NCBI RefSeq assembly: GCF_029589055.1
Contig: NZ_JARQZP010000003.1
Location: 248,001 to 312,000 of the forward strand
Length of the DNA: 64,000 nucleotides
Direction of reading: 5' to 3'
Origin: Vibrio hannami
GTDB lineage: Bacteria; Pseudomonadota; Gammaproteobacteria; Enterobacterales; Vibrionaceae
Position 1 is the stretch's first letter, and every line of letters begins with the position of its first letter. The notes beneath the pieces were generated by a model. The model had not been told where the DNA came from. It did not search any database and saw nothing but the letters and a program-made list of their open reading frames with translations. A program made the position numbers and the translations under genes. Below are positions 53,573-62,547 of the stretch, piece by piece.

Positions 53573-53588
53573 TGGCACGGTTAGTGCA
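53573..53588 (+). promoter_or_regulatory. Sigma-54 promoter of hcp
   Basis: TGGCACGGTTAGTGCA matches the -24/-12 consensus TGGCAC-N5-TTGCA with one mismatch and the exact 10-base GG to GC spacing. It lies 68 bases before the hcp start. Confidence 0.85.
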
Positions 53589-53656
53589 GTATGGCTACCG
53601 GAAAATCGTTACAGGCTATGAACCTGTAATATCGAATAATTAACTGGAGCTCATAT

Positions 53657-55318
53657 ATGTTCTGTATTCAATGTGAACAAACAATTCAAACCCCTGCGTC
53701 TAAAGGCTGTAGCTTTGCTCAGGGTATGTGTGGCAAAACGTCAGAAGTGTCTGACTTGCAAGACGTACTTGTATATTCTCTACAAGGTGTTTCTTTCTGG
53801 GCTAATCTTGGACGCCAGTTTGGTGTTATCGATTCTGAAATCGATCAGTGGGCGCCAAAAGCATTCTTCGCTACTCTGACGAACGTTAACTTCGATCCAG
53901 AACGCATCATTGAGTTCACTAAAACTTCTAACGAGTTCAAGCAACGTCTTGAAGAGCAGGTTCGTGCAGCTGCGCTGGTTTCTGATAAAGAGATCCCAGA
54001 GCTTTCACCAGCAGCTAAATTTGAACTTCCTGCAGACGCAACTGAGCTACTAGGCGTTGCGCCACAAGCGGCTGTAAACCGTGGTCACGAAACTGAAAAT
54101 GAAGATGTAATTGGTCTTCGCCTTCTTTGCCTGTACGGTTTGAAAGGTGCGGCAGCTTATATGGAGCATGCGCGTGTTCTTGAGCAGACTGATAATGCGG
54201 TTTATGCCGAGTATCACGAAATCATGAGCTGGTTGGGTACGGATCCAACAGACCTTCAGGCTCTGCTTGAAACGTCTATGAAGATTGGTCTGATGAACTA
54301 CCGTGTAATGGAGATGTTGGACAAAGGTGAAACTGATACATTCGGTCATCCAGAGCCAAGCCAGGTTAACGTTAAGCCAGTTAAAGGTAAGTGTATCCTT
54401 GTATCTGGTCACGATCTTCACGACCTTGAAAAGATTCTTCAGCAAACAGAAGGTAAAGGCATCAATGTATACACCAACGGTGAAATGCTTCCTGCTCACT
54501 CTTACCCAGAGCTTAAGAAGTACCCGCACCTTGTTGGTAACTACGGTAGCGCATGGCAGAACCAACAGAAAGAATTTGCTAACTTCCCTGGCGCAATAGT
54601 AATGACGTCTAACTGTCTGCTTAACCCGAACGTTGGTCAGTATGCTGATCGTATCTTTACTCGCAGCATCGTAGGCTGGCCGGGTGTATCGCACATTGAA
54701 GGCGATGATTTCAGTGAAGTAATCAAGTGCGCTGAGTCACTAGAAGGCTTTAAGCACGATGAAATCGAGCACATGATCACTGTTGGCTTCGGTCGCAACG
54801 CGCTAATGGCTGCCGCACCTGCAGTGGTTGAGCAGGTTAAAGAAGGCAATATCAAGCACTTCTTCCTTGTTGGTGGTTGTGACGGTGATAAAGCGGAACG
54901 TAGTTACTACACTGACTTCACCGCTGAAGCTCCTGAAGACAGCGTAATCCTGACTCTTGCGTGTGGTAAGTTCCGTTTCAACAAGAATGAGTTTGGCGAC
55001 ATCAACGGTATCCCTCGTCTTCTTGATGTGGGCCAGTGTAATGATGCGTACTCAGCAATTCAGTTGGCACTTGCTCTATCTAAAGAGTTCGACTGTGACA
55101 TCAACGAGCTTCCGCTAACACTGGTTCTTAGCTGGTTCGAGCAGAAAGCGATCGTTATCTTGCTGACTCTGTTTGCTCTTGGCGTGAAAGGTATCTACAC
55201 AGGTCCTACAGCACCAGCATTCCTGACAGACAATCTAATCAAGATCATTCAGGAACAGTTCGATATGCGTAGCATCTCAACACCTGAAGCTGATCTTAAA
55301 ACTATTCTGGCAGCATAA
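53657..55318 (+). CDS. hcp: Hybrid cluster protein (hydroxylamine reductase)
   Basis: A 553-residue Hcp, a cytosolic iron-sulfur-oxygen cluster enzyme with NO reductase and hydroxylamine reductase activity. The N-terminal cysteine set is [24 protein letters not shown], a C-x2-C-x11-C-x6-C pattern as in the enterobacterial type that binds a [2Fe-2S] cluster. Later hybrid-cluster residues are in [34 protein letters not shown] and LACGKFRFN with [16 protein letters not shown] precedes the ATG. It is expressed from its own sigma-54 promoter downstream of norR. Confidence 0.96.
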   Translation: MFCIQCEQTIQTPASKGCSFAQGMCGKTSEVSDLQDVLVYSLQGVSFWANLGRQFGVIDSEIDQWAPKAFFATLTNVNFDPERIIEFTKTSNEFKQRLEEQVRAAALVSDKEIPELSPAAKFELPADATELLGVAPQAAVNRGHETENEDVIGLRLLCLYGLKGAAAYMEHARVLEQTDNAVYAEYHEIMSWLGTDPTDLQALLETSMKIGLMNYRVMEMLDKGETDTFGHPEPSQVNVKPVKGKCILVSGHDLHDLEKILQQTEGKGINVYTNGEMLPAHSYPELKKYPHLVGNYGSAWQNQQKEFANFPGAIVMTSNCLLNPNVGQYADRIFTRSIVGWPGVSHIEGDDFSEVIKCAESLEGFKHDEIEHMITVGFGRNALMAAAPAVVEQVKEGNIKHFFLVGGCDGDKAERSYYTDFTAEAPEDSVILTLACGKFRFNKNEFGDINGIPRLLDVGQCNDAYSAIQLALALSKEFDCDINELPLTLVLSWFEQKAIVILLTLFALGVKGIYTGPTAPAFLTDNLIKIIQEQFDMRSISTPEADLKTILAA

Positions 55319-55335
55319 GTTCATCCTGCTGTTTG

Positions 55336-55379
55336 CTCCGGTCTAATACCTCAATCATTGTTTAGACCGGAGTTTTTTT
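55336..55379 (+). terminator. Terminator between hcp and hcr
   Basis: An 11-bp stem (CTCCGGTCTAA / TTAGACCGGAG) with a 15-base loop, followed by seven T residues. Because hcr starts only 24 bases later and has no obvious separate promoter, it likely attenuates rather than stops hcr transcription. Confidence 0.88.
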
Positions 55380-55402
55380 GATTCTTAGAAAAGGTGTTGA
55401 AT

Positions 55403-56437
55403 ATGTTTGAGTGGACACATTCAGATTCAGTCCAACTAATTTGTCGTAAAAAATGGTTTGAAACACCAGACTCAGTCAGCTTTGAACTAGAAGCGGAACA
55501 AGAAGATCTGCAATTTAACTTTAAGCCAGGTCAGTTTGCGTCTTTAGGGTTTGAAATAGACGGTAAAACAGAATATCGCGCATATTCAATAAATTCACTT
55601 CCAGGTGATTCGACGCTGAAGTTTACGGTTAAGAAAGTAGAAAATGGTCTTGTTTCAAACTTTATCCTGGATGAGCTAAACGTAGATCAATCGGTGATGT
55701 TGCTAAAGCCAACTGGGGCGTTTAATAATATCGATTGTGCTCATAATGGAAAAGTGACTATGGTCAGCGCTGGTTGCGGTATTACGCCGGTGATGTCTAT
55801 GGTCAAGTATTGGCTGGAACATAACAGCGAAGTGGATATCGATTTTATTCATATGGCTCGAAATAAAGAGAATACAATTTATTTTGATGAGCTGGAGTTG
55901 CTTGCTACGCAACATGATAACTTCAATCTGCGCCTTTTGCTTAAAGACAGCAGCGGAACCGAGCATCCGCAAGGTCGTCTTGATAAGGAATGGCTGTATA
56001 AGTTGAGCCCTGATCTTTCGGAAAGGACAGTTTATCTCTGTGGTCCGGTTGGATTTATGGAAGATATCAAACAGTATCTGACAGAAGAGAACTTCGACCT
56101 GGGACGCTTCTATCAGGAAAGCTATACCCCGAAAGCCTCTGTGGAGGTTGAAGAAGAAGGTAAGTCTTCAGCTAATGTTGGTATATCTGTCCCATCATTT
56201 GGTACTAGTGTAGAAGCGGAGCACGGCAGTGTATTAGTCGATTCACTAGAAAGTGCGGGGTTACCGATTATAGCTGCTTGCCGAAGCGGTATCTGTGGTT
56301 CTTGTAAATGTAAGGTTGAAAAGGGTGAGGTTGAATCAACCAGCAAAGAAACCTTAACAGAACAAGAGATTGAAGACGGCTATGTATTGGCCTGTTCCAC
56401 AGTCGTTAAGTCGGATGTCGAAGTTTCTCTTAATTAA
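55403..56437 (+). CDS. hcr: NADH oxidoreductase Hcr, Hcp electron donor
   Basis: A 344-residue flavo-iron-sulfur reductase that passes electrons from NADH to Hcp. It has an N-terminal FAD domain with EYRAYSINSLPGD (RxYS flavin motif), an NAD domain with VSAGCGITPVMSMVKY and VYLCGPVGFMEDI, and a C-terminal plant-type [2Fe-2S] ferredoxin domain with CRSGICGSCKCKV and a distant Cys near the end (YVLACSTVV). The ATG at 55403 is preferred to a GTG at 55394. It follows hcp and a strong hairpin. Confidence 0.94.
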   Translation: MFEWTHSDSVQLICRKKWFETPDSVSFELEAEQEDLQFNFKPGQFASLGFEIDGKTEYRAYSINSLPGDSTLKFTVKKVENGLVSNFILDELNVDQSVMLLKPTGAFNNIDCAHNGKVTMVSAGCGITPVMSMVKYWLEHNSEVDIDFIHMARNKENTIYFDELELLATQHDNFNLRLLLKDSSGTEHPQGRLDKEWLYKLSPDLSERTVYLCGPVGFMEDIKQYLTEENFDLGRFYQESYTPKASVEVEEEGKSSANVGISVPSFGTSVEAEHGSVLVDSLESAGLPIIAACRSGICGSCKCKVEKGEVESTSKETLTEQEIEDGYVLACSTVVKSDVEVSLN

Positions 56438-56458
56438 TGAGATCTTAAGCTAATAATT

Positions 56459-56486
56459 ACCTCTGATTGGGCCAACGATCAGAGGT
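56459..56486. terminator. Hairpin after hcr
   Basis: A 9-bp stem (ACCTCTGAT / ATCAGAGGT) with a 10-base loop, 22 bases after the hcr stop, with a short T-poor tail. Confidence 0.65.
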
Positions 56487-56527
56487 TAGAATAGTGGTTT
56501 GAAACGTTCTACGATTGCGAGCCAACA

Positions 56528-57136
56528 ATGAGTGACCTGGACAACCTCCATAGCCAACAAATCTACTTTCACAGCGAAGAAATCCAGCAAGCACAAGATG
56601 AGTGCCTGGAGTACCTGTACGATTTCAACCAAACACGGCCTTCTGAATCCGACAGAAGACAATCGTTACTGCAACAAATTTTCGCCGAGGTAGGTGAGGG
56701 TACTTATATTGAGCCTCCCTTGCGAGCAAACTGGGGAAAACATACCCATCTTGGCAAGAATGTATATGCCAACTTTAACCTGACTCTGGTCGATGATACT
56801 CATATCTATATAGGTGACCATGTCATGATTGGTCCCAACGTAACACTGGCAACAGCCGGACACCCAATTGATCCGCAAATGCGCATTGATGTTGCTCAGT
56901 TCAATATCCCCATTCATATCGGCAAAAACGTATGGCTTGGCGCTCACACAGTCGTACTTCCTGGAGTGACAATAGGTGAAAACAGCGTCATAGGCGCAGG
57001 AAGTGTCGTGACCAAGGATATTCCCGCTAACGTGGTTGCTGTAGGGAATCCATGTAAAGTGTTAAGGCCTATCAATGAGCGAGATAAAGAGTTCTACTTT
57101 AAAAATCTGAGATTTGACAACAAATCAACTTCCTAG
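56528..57136 (+). CDS. Sugar O-acetyltransferase (maltose/galactoside type)
   Basis: A 202-residue left-handed beta-helix acetyltransferase of the LacA/Maa/NodL group. Landmarks are the N-terminal helical segment, PLRANWGKHTHLGKNVYANFNLTLVDD, the catalytic His in LATAGHPIDPQMR, and hexapeptide repeats through IHIGKNVWLGAHTVVLPGVTIGENSVIGAGSVVTKDIP. It transfers acetyl from acetyl-CoA to free sugars, a possible detoxification role. It appears to be in one transcription unit with the GNAT gene at 57199 (62-base gap). Confidence 0.92.
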   Translation: MSDLDNLHSQQIYFHSEEIQQAQDECLEYLYDFNQTRPSESDRRQSLLQQIFAEVGEGTYIEPPLRANWGKHTHLGKNVYANFNLTLVDDTHIYIGDHVMIGPNVTLATAGHPIDPQMRIDVAQFNIPIHIGKNVWLGAHTVVLPGVTIGENSVIGAGSVVTKDIPANVVAVGNPCKVLRPINERDKEFYFKNLRFDNKSTS

Positions 57137-57198
57137 TCGCATGAAAATCCGATAACTTCTTCAAGACGGAAATCAAGATTTAACAAGGAAGAATATAA

Positions 57199-57630
57199 GT
57201 GGAAGGTTATTCTATTAGCGATAAGTTTGAAGATATGGATCTCGACGTAATTTATTCGTACATATCTCAAAGTTATTGGGCTGCGGGTATCCCAAGAACA
57301 ACGTTGGAAAAAGCGGTTTCCAACTCGTTTTGTTTTGGCGTATTTGCCCCATCAGGTGAACAGATTGGTTTTGCCCGGTTAATTACCGACCGAGCAACCT
57401 TTGCTTATCTGGCGGATGTATTTATCCTGGAACAGCATCGTGGCCACGGATTGAGTAAATGGCTGGTTGAAACCATTATTCAACATCCCGATCTGCAAGG
57501 GTTGCGACGCGTCATGTTAGCTACTAAAGATGCTCACAATCTCTACGCCCGTTATGGGTTTAAACCCATTGAAAATCCAGAAATGCTCATGCAAATCTGG
57601 CAACCGGGTATCTATCAAAATAACAATTGA
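57199..57630 (+). CDS. GNAT family N-acetyltransferase
   Basis: A 143-residue GNAT enzyme. The acetyl-CoA loop is EQHRGHGLSKWLVETII, preceded by the strand FAYLADVFIL and followed by RVMLATKDAHNLYARYGF. The GTG start at 57199 follows AAGGAAG. The substrate is unknown; similar proteins in this size class acetylate small molecules or antibiotics. It lies just downstream of the sugar acetyltransferase gene in the same direction. Confidence 0.9.
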   Translation: MEGYSISDKFEDMDLDVIYSYISQSYWAAGIPRTTLEKAVSNSFCFGVFAPSGEQIGFARLITDRATFAYLADVFILEQHRGHGLSKWLVETIIQHPDLQGLRRVMLATKDAHNLYARYGFKPIENPEMLMQIWQPGIYQNNN

Positions 57631-57677
57631 TTAAGCCCGACTACGTGTACTTAGAAGTTTTAGTACGCTACTTGCAA

Positions 57678-57878
57678 TTAAGCAGCGTGCTTAGCAACTT
57701 CGTGAGGGTACACTCTCATTCCTGTTGAAGTATTTTCATACACAGATAGTTCTTTTAGGTAAGACCATGAGAACGTGTCGGTACCTGTTTGAAGAGCCAA
57801 ACGGTGAATCACGTTATCGATGTTACGGCCCGCATAGTCTTTCTGAGGAACAAATAATTCTTTAATTACTGACAACAT
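57678..57878 (-). CDS. Small conserved-looking protein, 66 residues, unknown
   Basis: The frame starting at ATG 57878 (AGGAGA upstream) encodes MLSVIKELFVPQKDYAGRN, continuing through IDNVIHRLALQTGTDTFSWSYLKELSVYENTSTGMRVYPHEVAKHAA. It has no signal peptide, no membrane segment and no recognised domain. The good ribosome site and clean codon use support a real gene. The frame extends 19 codons upstream to 57935, but with no better start. Confidence 0.7.
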   Translation of the reverse strand: MLSVIKELFVPQKDYAGRNIDNVIHRLALQTGTDTFSWSYLKELSVYENTSTGMRVYPHEVAKHAA

Positions 57879-58144
57879 AGTATGTCTCCTGTTTGTAATA
57901 AAATTACATAATCTATGGTTTGTATAATAGATCAAAACAAAAGTGTGATCAATGTCTCGTAATAAAATTTCATAAATTTGTCACTTAAAGACAATTTGCG
58001 CCTTTGAATAAGGAGGCCTACCAGGCTCAGAGAGTGTTCTATACTAATGATAATGTGGAAAAAAAGACTAAATTGAAAATATAGATGGGAAATAATAATG
58101 AATCTAATAGAAGCCGTGATTGCTGAATAATTTGAGTAACTTTA

Positions 58145-58948
58145 ATGCTACGGTTTCAGTTTAGGTTTTCGAATATACTTTTATTGACGCTTATTTCGAT
58201 AGGTGCGGTGCCCTATGGGTATAGCAAGATTCTTATCGTTGGTGATTCCCAGCATCCGCCTTTTTCATACCTGGAAAATGGTGAAAACAAAGGTATTTAC
58301 ACGGAAATTGTACAGCAGACACTGAGTCGCATGAGCGATAGCTCTGCTGTCATTGAACTTTACCCCTGGAAACGTTCACTATCCATGGTAGAACGAGGCG
58401 AGGCTCAAGCGATATTTCCACCACACTATTTTCCGGAGATGAGGCCTTATCTTATCGATTATTCAGCGGCAATGATGACGGAATACGCATCCGTTTTTTG
58501 TAATGCTGACATATTGGAAGAAAAGGGTGTCAGCTCGGATAAAGGATCAACCTGGCCTTCAGATTATCGCCAACTTTCCTTTGCACTTAGCCGAGGCGTA
58601 AAGATGGGAGGAGACGAGTTCTGGAGTGCTGTTGAAACCAGAACAATCAGTGCTGAAGAGGTTAACGGACCGGAAAATGCCCTCAATATGGTGTTAACAG
58701 GCAGGAAAGACTGTCATATCAACGATAAAGTAACGGTTCTTTGGTATTTGAAGAATGTCTTTTCCGAAGATAAGGTGAACAACGTGGTTTTATCGACTGT
58801 GATCGCTGAGGAAGCAGGTTATCTGGCTGTCGGATCTATGTGGGAAGAGGTTGAGAGAAGTGCATTTTTGAGCGAGTTTAATCACCACCTCAACCTGTTA
58901 ATCAATGATGGTACTGTAGAAGAGATTATCCATCGATACATTCAATAG
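58145..58948 (+). CDS. Periplasmic solute-binding protein, amino-acid type (SBP 3)
   Basis: A 267-residue exported protein with a signal peptide ending near AVPYGYS. The fold is the amino-acid-binding type: LIVGDSQHPPFSYLENGENKGIYTEIVQQTL, then ELYPWKRSLSMVERGEAQAIFPPHYFPEM. The RGEAQA motif and the surviving DKVTVLWYL segment belong to the class that often acts without an ABC transporter, as a sensor or orphan receptor. No transport genes are adjacent. A 10-codon frame (MNLIEAVIAE, 58098-58130) lies before it. Confidence 0.85.
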   Translation: MLRFQFRFSNILLLTLISIGAVPYGYSKILIVGDSQHPPFSYLENGENKGIYTEIVQQTLSRMSDSSAVIELYPWKRSLSMVERGEAQAIFPPHYFPEMRPYLIDYSAAMMTEYASVFCNADILEEKGVSSDKGSTWPSDYRQLSFALSRGVKMGGDEFWSAVETRTISAEEVNGPENALNMVLTGRKDCHINDKVTVLWYLKNVFSEDKVNNVVLSTVIAEEAGYLAVGSMWEEVERSAFLSEFNHHLNLLINDGTVEEIIHRYIQ

Positions 58949-58982
58949 AGAGGCAGGCAACGCTACCTCTTGAATCTACAGG

Positions 58983-60167
58983 CTAGGCAATAACCGGCTC
59001 ACTAGTTGCGTTATGTTTGTCGAGCCTTGCGCTTAGTCGAGTTAGTAGCAATGCGGCAAGCACGACAACTGCACCAATCCAGGGAGTGTTCATCAGTCCT
59101 GCTTCCTGTACTACTATTCCACCTCCCCATGAACCCAGAGCTATACCTACATTGAATGCCGCGATGTTCAAGCCGGAAGCTACGTCAACCGCATCAGGTG
59201 CATACCTTTCTGCCAGTTTTACTACATAGACCTGTAAACCAGGAACATTACCAAATGCAAACGCACCCCAGATCAAAATAGTGGCAACGGCAGCGAACTT
59301 GCTTACTGCAGTCACATTGAAAACCAACAAGATGATAGCAAGGGCCAAAAATATGAATGTTAAAGCTTTAGTTGGTCCCATTTTGTCTGCCATCTTGCCA
59401 CCCCAGATGTTTCCAACTGCGACCGAAACTCCGTATACAAGCATAATAAGACTAATGGCACTCGATTCGAAACCGGTAATGTTTTCAAGTATCGGTGCCA
59501 GATAAGTAAATGCCGTAAATGTTCCGCCATACCCAAGAGCGGTAATCGCATATACAAGGAGCAAGCGTGGTTTTGTCAGGACTTTCAGCTGAGAAGATAG
59601 TTTTGTTGCTGGCGGCTGTTTCAGGTTTCCAGGAACCAGGAATGCACTACCAATAAGAGCGATAAGCCCAAGAATAGCAACGATAAGGAAGGTAGCCTGC
59701 CAGCCAAACGACTGACCAATCCAGGTGCCTAATGGAACCCCTGTAACCAAAGCTACCGTCAGGCCTGTAAACATGATTGCGATAGCACTTGCTGCTTTGT
59801 CTTTAGATACCAGCCCGGTAGCGATAGTCGATCCTATGGAAAAGAACACGCCATGAGCCAGGCCAGTAAGGATTCGGGCGGTAACCAATGTGCTATATCC
59901 CGGAGCCTGCCAGGCCAGAAGGTTTCCAAGAACAAAAAGAGCCATAACAGAAAGAAGAACAGTTTTTCGTTTCCAGTTTCCAGTTAAAGCGGTTAGAACG
60001 GGTGCGCCAATAGCAACACCTAAGGCGTACAGGCTCACTAGTAATCCTGCAGAAGGCAGTGAGACATTAAGGTCTGCTGCCATTGTTGGAATTAATCCAA
60101 CAATAACGAACTCTGTTGTACCAATGGCAAAGGCGCTAAGCGTCAATGCGAATAATGCTATAGGCAT
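58983..60167 (-). CDS. MFS transporter, AraJ/sugar-efflux type
   Basis: A 394-residue major facilitator with twelve predicted spans. The N-terminal FAIGTTEFVIVGLIPTMAADLNVSLPSAGLLVSLYALGVAIGAPVLTALTG carries the motif A-type cytoplasmic loop, followed by GLAHGVFFSIGSTIAT and LVTGVPLGTWIGQSFGWQATF (motif C-like). The motifs are those of the DHA1 drug and sugar efflux group (AraJ, YdhP, Bcr). Substrate unknown. It is divergent from the second MFS gene at 60365, sharing a 197-base intergenic region. Confidence 0.9.
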   Translation of the reverse strand: MPIALFALTLSAFAIGTTEFVIVGLIPTMAADLNVSLPSAGLLVSLYALGVAIGAPVLTALTGNWKRKTVLLSVMALFVLGNLLAWQAPGYSTLVTARILTGLAHGVFFSIGSTIATGLVSKDKAASAIAIMFTGLTVALVTGVPLGTWIGQSFGWQATFLIVAILGLIALIGSAFLVPGNLKQPPATKLSSQLKVLTKPRLLLVYAITALGYGGTFTAFTYLAPILENITGFESSAISLIMLVYGVSVAVGNIWGGKMADKMGPTKALTFIFLALAIILLVFNVTAVSKFAAVATILIWGAFAFGNVPGLQVYVVKLAERYAPDAVDVASGLNIAAFNVGIALGSWGGGIVVQEAGLMNTPWIGAVVVLAALLLTRLSARLDKHNATSEPVIA

Positions 60168-60364
60168 ATATTTCCCTCGTTTAAATAGCGATGTTATTTA
60201 GTTCGAGGGCTATTATTCATGAATTGATTTTTGCAAAAACCGTGCTTTTTACAAATGACTTTTGCAGAAAATACAATTTTAATTTTTGATGTTAGCTCAG
60301 AACTCATTCGCCCGAATCTGAAATTTGGTTATACTGAGCTGCTAAATTTTATTGAGAATATTGT

Positions 60365-61558
60365 ATGACTAATTCTAGGCGTGCTGGAATTGTAGCGCTT
60401 ATAGGTGTTCTGTTCCTAGCGATGAATCTGAGAGGTCCTTTCACCAGTCTGGCACCAGTGCTAGGGCAAATAATGGAGGATTTGTCACTTTCAGCTTCTT
60501 CTGCGGGTTTTCTTACCGCTTTACCACTGCTTTCATTTGCTGTTTTTTCTCCTGTAGCGGCATGGCTTTCTAACAGGCTTGGTCTATATCCAAGCTTGCT
60601 AATTGCACTGTTCTCGATTGCTGGAGGTATCCTACTACGTTCTTCCGGAGTTGAATTATTCTTGTACCTTGGAACGGTATTTATTGGGGCGGGTATCGCG
60701 ACTGGTAATGTGTTGTTACCTGTAGTGGTTAAAGTCAACTTTCCCGCTCGAATTTCAACGATTACTTCGCTCTATATTTTTACTATGGGGATAGGGTCTA
60801 CACTGAGTTCTAGCCTTATGGTGCCTATTTCTAACCTTCAGCTAGGCAGTATCTCCGGCTGGCAGACAGCTTTGTTGTTTAATATCATTTTTCCTATCTT
60901 GGCTTTGCTGATCTGGTTCCCCAAGGTTGTAAAGGAGAAACAAGGCATCCGGAAAGAAAAGCATACTGAACACAATACTCGTATGCGTGATTTGCTTAGA
61001 TGTCCGGTAGCATGGCAAGTGACATTAGGTATTGGGTTGAACTCGTTTACTTTCTATTCACTGGCGGGCTGGTTACCAAAGATGCTGAATGATCTACATT
61101 TCAGTGAGATAGATGCGGGTTATATTTATGGCTTTCTTCAATTCTCAACGATGGTTCCCGGACTTCTTTTGTTGCCAATATTGTCCAAAACGAACAACCA
61201 ACGAAGCTTAATATCTCTTTGCGCGCTTTCAGTATCCGTTGCGGCGTTTGGATTAGTTGTCTTGTCTGAATATGCCATTTTCTGGGTCGGGTTGTTCGGT
61301 CTGGCGAATTGCTCAACGTTTATTATTGGGATGTCTTTGATCGGGCTTAGAACCGAGAATCCGGGTCAGGCCGCTGCGCTTTCGGGATTATCTCAGAGTA
61401 TTGGTTATGCGTTAGCGGCTGCCGGGCCTACCCTGATAGGTTATTTACATACCGCGACAAACGCGTGGACGGTACCGCTTTTACTCATCACTTCGATTGG
61501 ATTGATTTGTATGTGTTTTGCAAACCTGGCTGCGCGAGATAAAAAAATACTGTCATAA
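60365..61558 (+). CDS. MFS transporter, CynX/NimT family
   Basis: A 397-residue major facilitator of about twelve spans. The N-terminal FLAMNLRGPFTSLAPVLGQIMEDLSLSASSAGFLTALPLLSF pattern is typical of the CynX/NimT cyanate and nitroimidazole transporter group. Additional features are LFIGAGIATGNVLLPVVVK and AALSGLSQSIGYALAAAGP. The true substrate is not known. It converges on the frameshifted cyclase gene with a 9-base gap. Confidence 0.9.
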   Translation: MTNSRRAGIVALIGVLFLAMNLRGPFTSLAPVLGQIMEDLSLSASSAGFLTALPLLSFAVFSPVAAWLSNRLGLYPSLLIALFSIAGGILLRSSGVELFLYLGTVFIGAGIATGNVLLPVVVKVNFPARISTITSLYIFTMGIGSTLSSSLMVPISNLQLGSISGWQTALLFNIIFPILALLIWFPKVVKEKQGIRKEKHTEHNTRMRDLLRCPVAWQVTLGIGLNSFTFYSLAGWLPKMLNDLHFSEIDAGYIYGFLQFSTMVPGLLLLPILSKTNNQRSLISLCALSVSVAAFGLVVLSEYAIFWVGLFGLANCSTFIIGMSLIGLRTENPGQAAALSGLSQSIGYALAAAGPTLIGYLHTATNAWTVPLLLITSIGLICMCFANLAARDKKILS

Positions 61559-61567
61559 AGATAAAGA

Positions 61568-62447
61568 TCACTGAACCTCAACCACCTGATTTCGCCCTCT
61601 GTGTTTTGCAACGTAGAGGGCGCCGTCAGCCCGGCTTAATAGCGAGTCGATGTTGTCATTCTCTCGTAGTTCTGCAGCTCCGATACTAACGGTAAACTCC
61701 GGGCCGCTCATCTCTTGGCTCATTTTTTCTACTTTTTCACGGATACGTTCGGCGATCATTTTGGCATTTTCGATATCGGTTTCAGAAAACAAGATAGCAA
61801 ACTCTTCCCCCCAGACGTCCAAGAATATCCTCATGTCTCAGGCTGTCCTGGCAAATATCTGAAAGCATACAGATGGACTGGTCGCCAACCGCATGTCCGT
61901 AACTATCGTTAACCGCTTTGAAGTTATCAATATCCAGCATAAGTACAGACAAGGTTCTTTTGTTTCTGGCGTGAAAGCTGATTTGTTTTGATGCAGTAAG
62001 GAAGAAGTGGCGTCGATTGCTGATTCCGGTCAGGTAGTCGGTATTAGATTCCTGAGTGAGTTTTTCTTCTACCTGCTTCCTTGATGATATATCAACAAGT
62101 GTCCAGACAACCCCTTTGCTTAAATCTGGCTCTTCTCCAGCATCTATCGCTATCGCCGAAATACTCAACCAAACGGTGTCTCCATCCTTCTTTAAAAAAG
62201 GAAAGTCCACAACGATGGGTTTTCCCTTAAGCAGGCTTTTTTCAATATAGAAGTTAAATAATTCCTGGTGGGACGAGTTGATGTGGTAGGAATCAATCTG
62301 CAGTTGGTCGATATCTTCGAAGTTGCTGTAACCCAGAAGTTCACAAGCGGATTGGTTCGCCTGTGTGATATTCATGTCTTTATCAGTAAGAAGAATTCCG
62401 GCTAAGCACTTTTCGTATAAACATCTGAAGTCAATCTGTCCACCCAT
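61568..62447 (-). pseudogene. PAS-GGDEF diguanylate cyclase, frameshifted in the GGDEF signature
   Basis: From the ATG at 62447 a PAS domain (YEKCLAGILLTDKDMNITQANQSACELLGYS, about 5-115) leads into a GGDEF domain (NTDYLTGISNRRHF, LDIDNFKAVNDSYGHAVGDQ). The frame is lost exactly at the active site, where it should read R-x-G-G-E-E-F: CTGGGGGG (C6 at 61807-61812 on the plus strand) shifts to RVCYLVF and a stop. The +1 frame continues GEEFAILFSETDIENAKMIAERI to VSIGAAE and the SRADGALYVAKHRGRNQV ending at 61568. Loss of two G, gain of one base, or a homopolymer error would explain it. Confidence 0.88.
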
Positions 62448-62547
62448 GTTCACCCACCAGATAATTAGATTATTTATTACAGAAGTTATTAATAAGTCTA
62501 ATCCAAAATGGTGAGGTGACACGGAAGAAATTGAACTGATTTACACC

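Noticed and set aside
54050..54694. 214-codon minus-strand frame inside hcp
   Set aside because: It is the antisense shadow of hcp, with no ribosome site and no recognisable protein features.
58098..58130. 10-codon frame (MNLIEAVIAE) before the solute-binding protein
   Set aside because: Could be a chance frame; no codon run or attenuator hairpin suggests a leader peptide.
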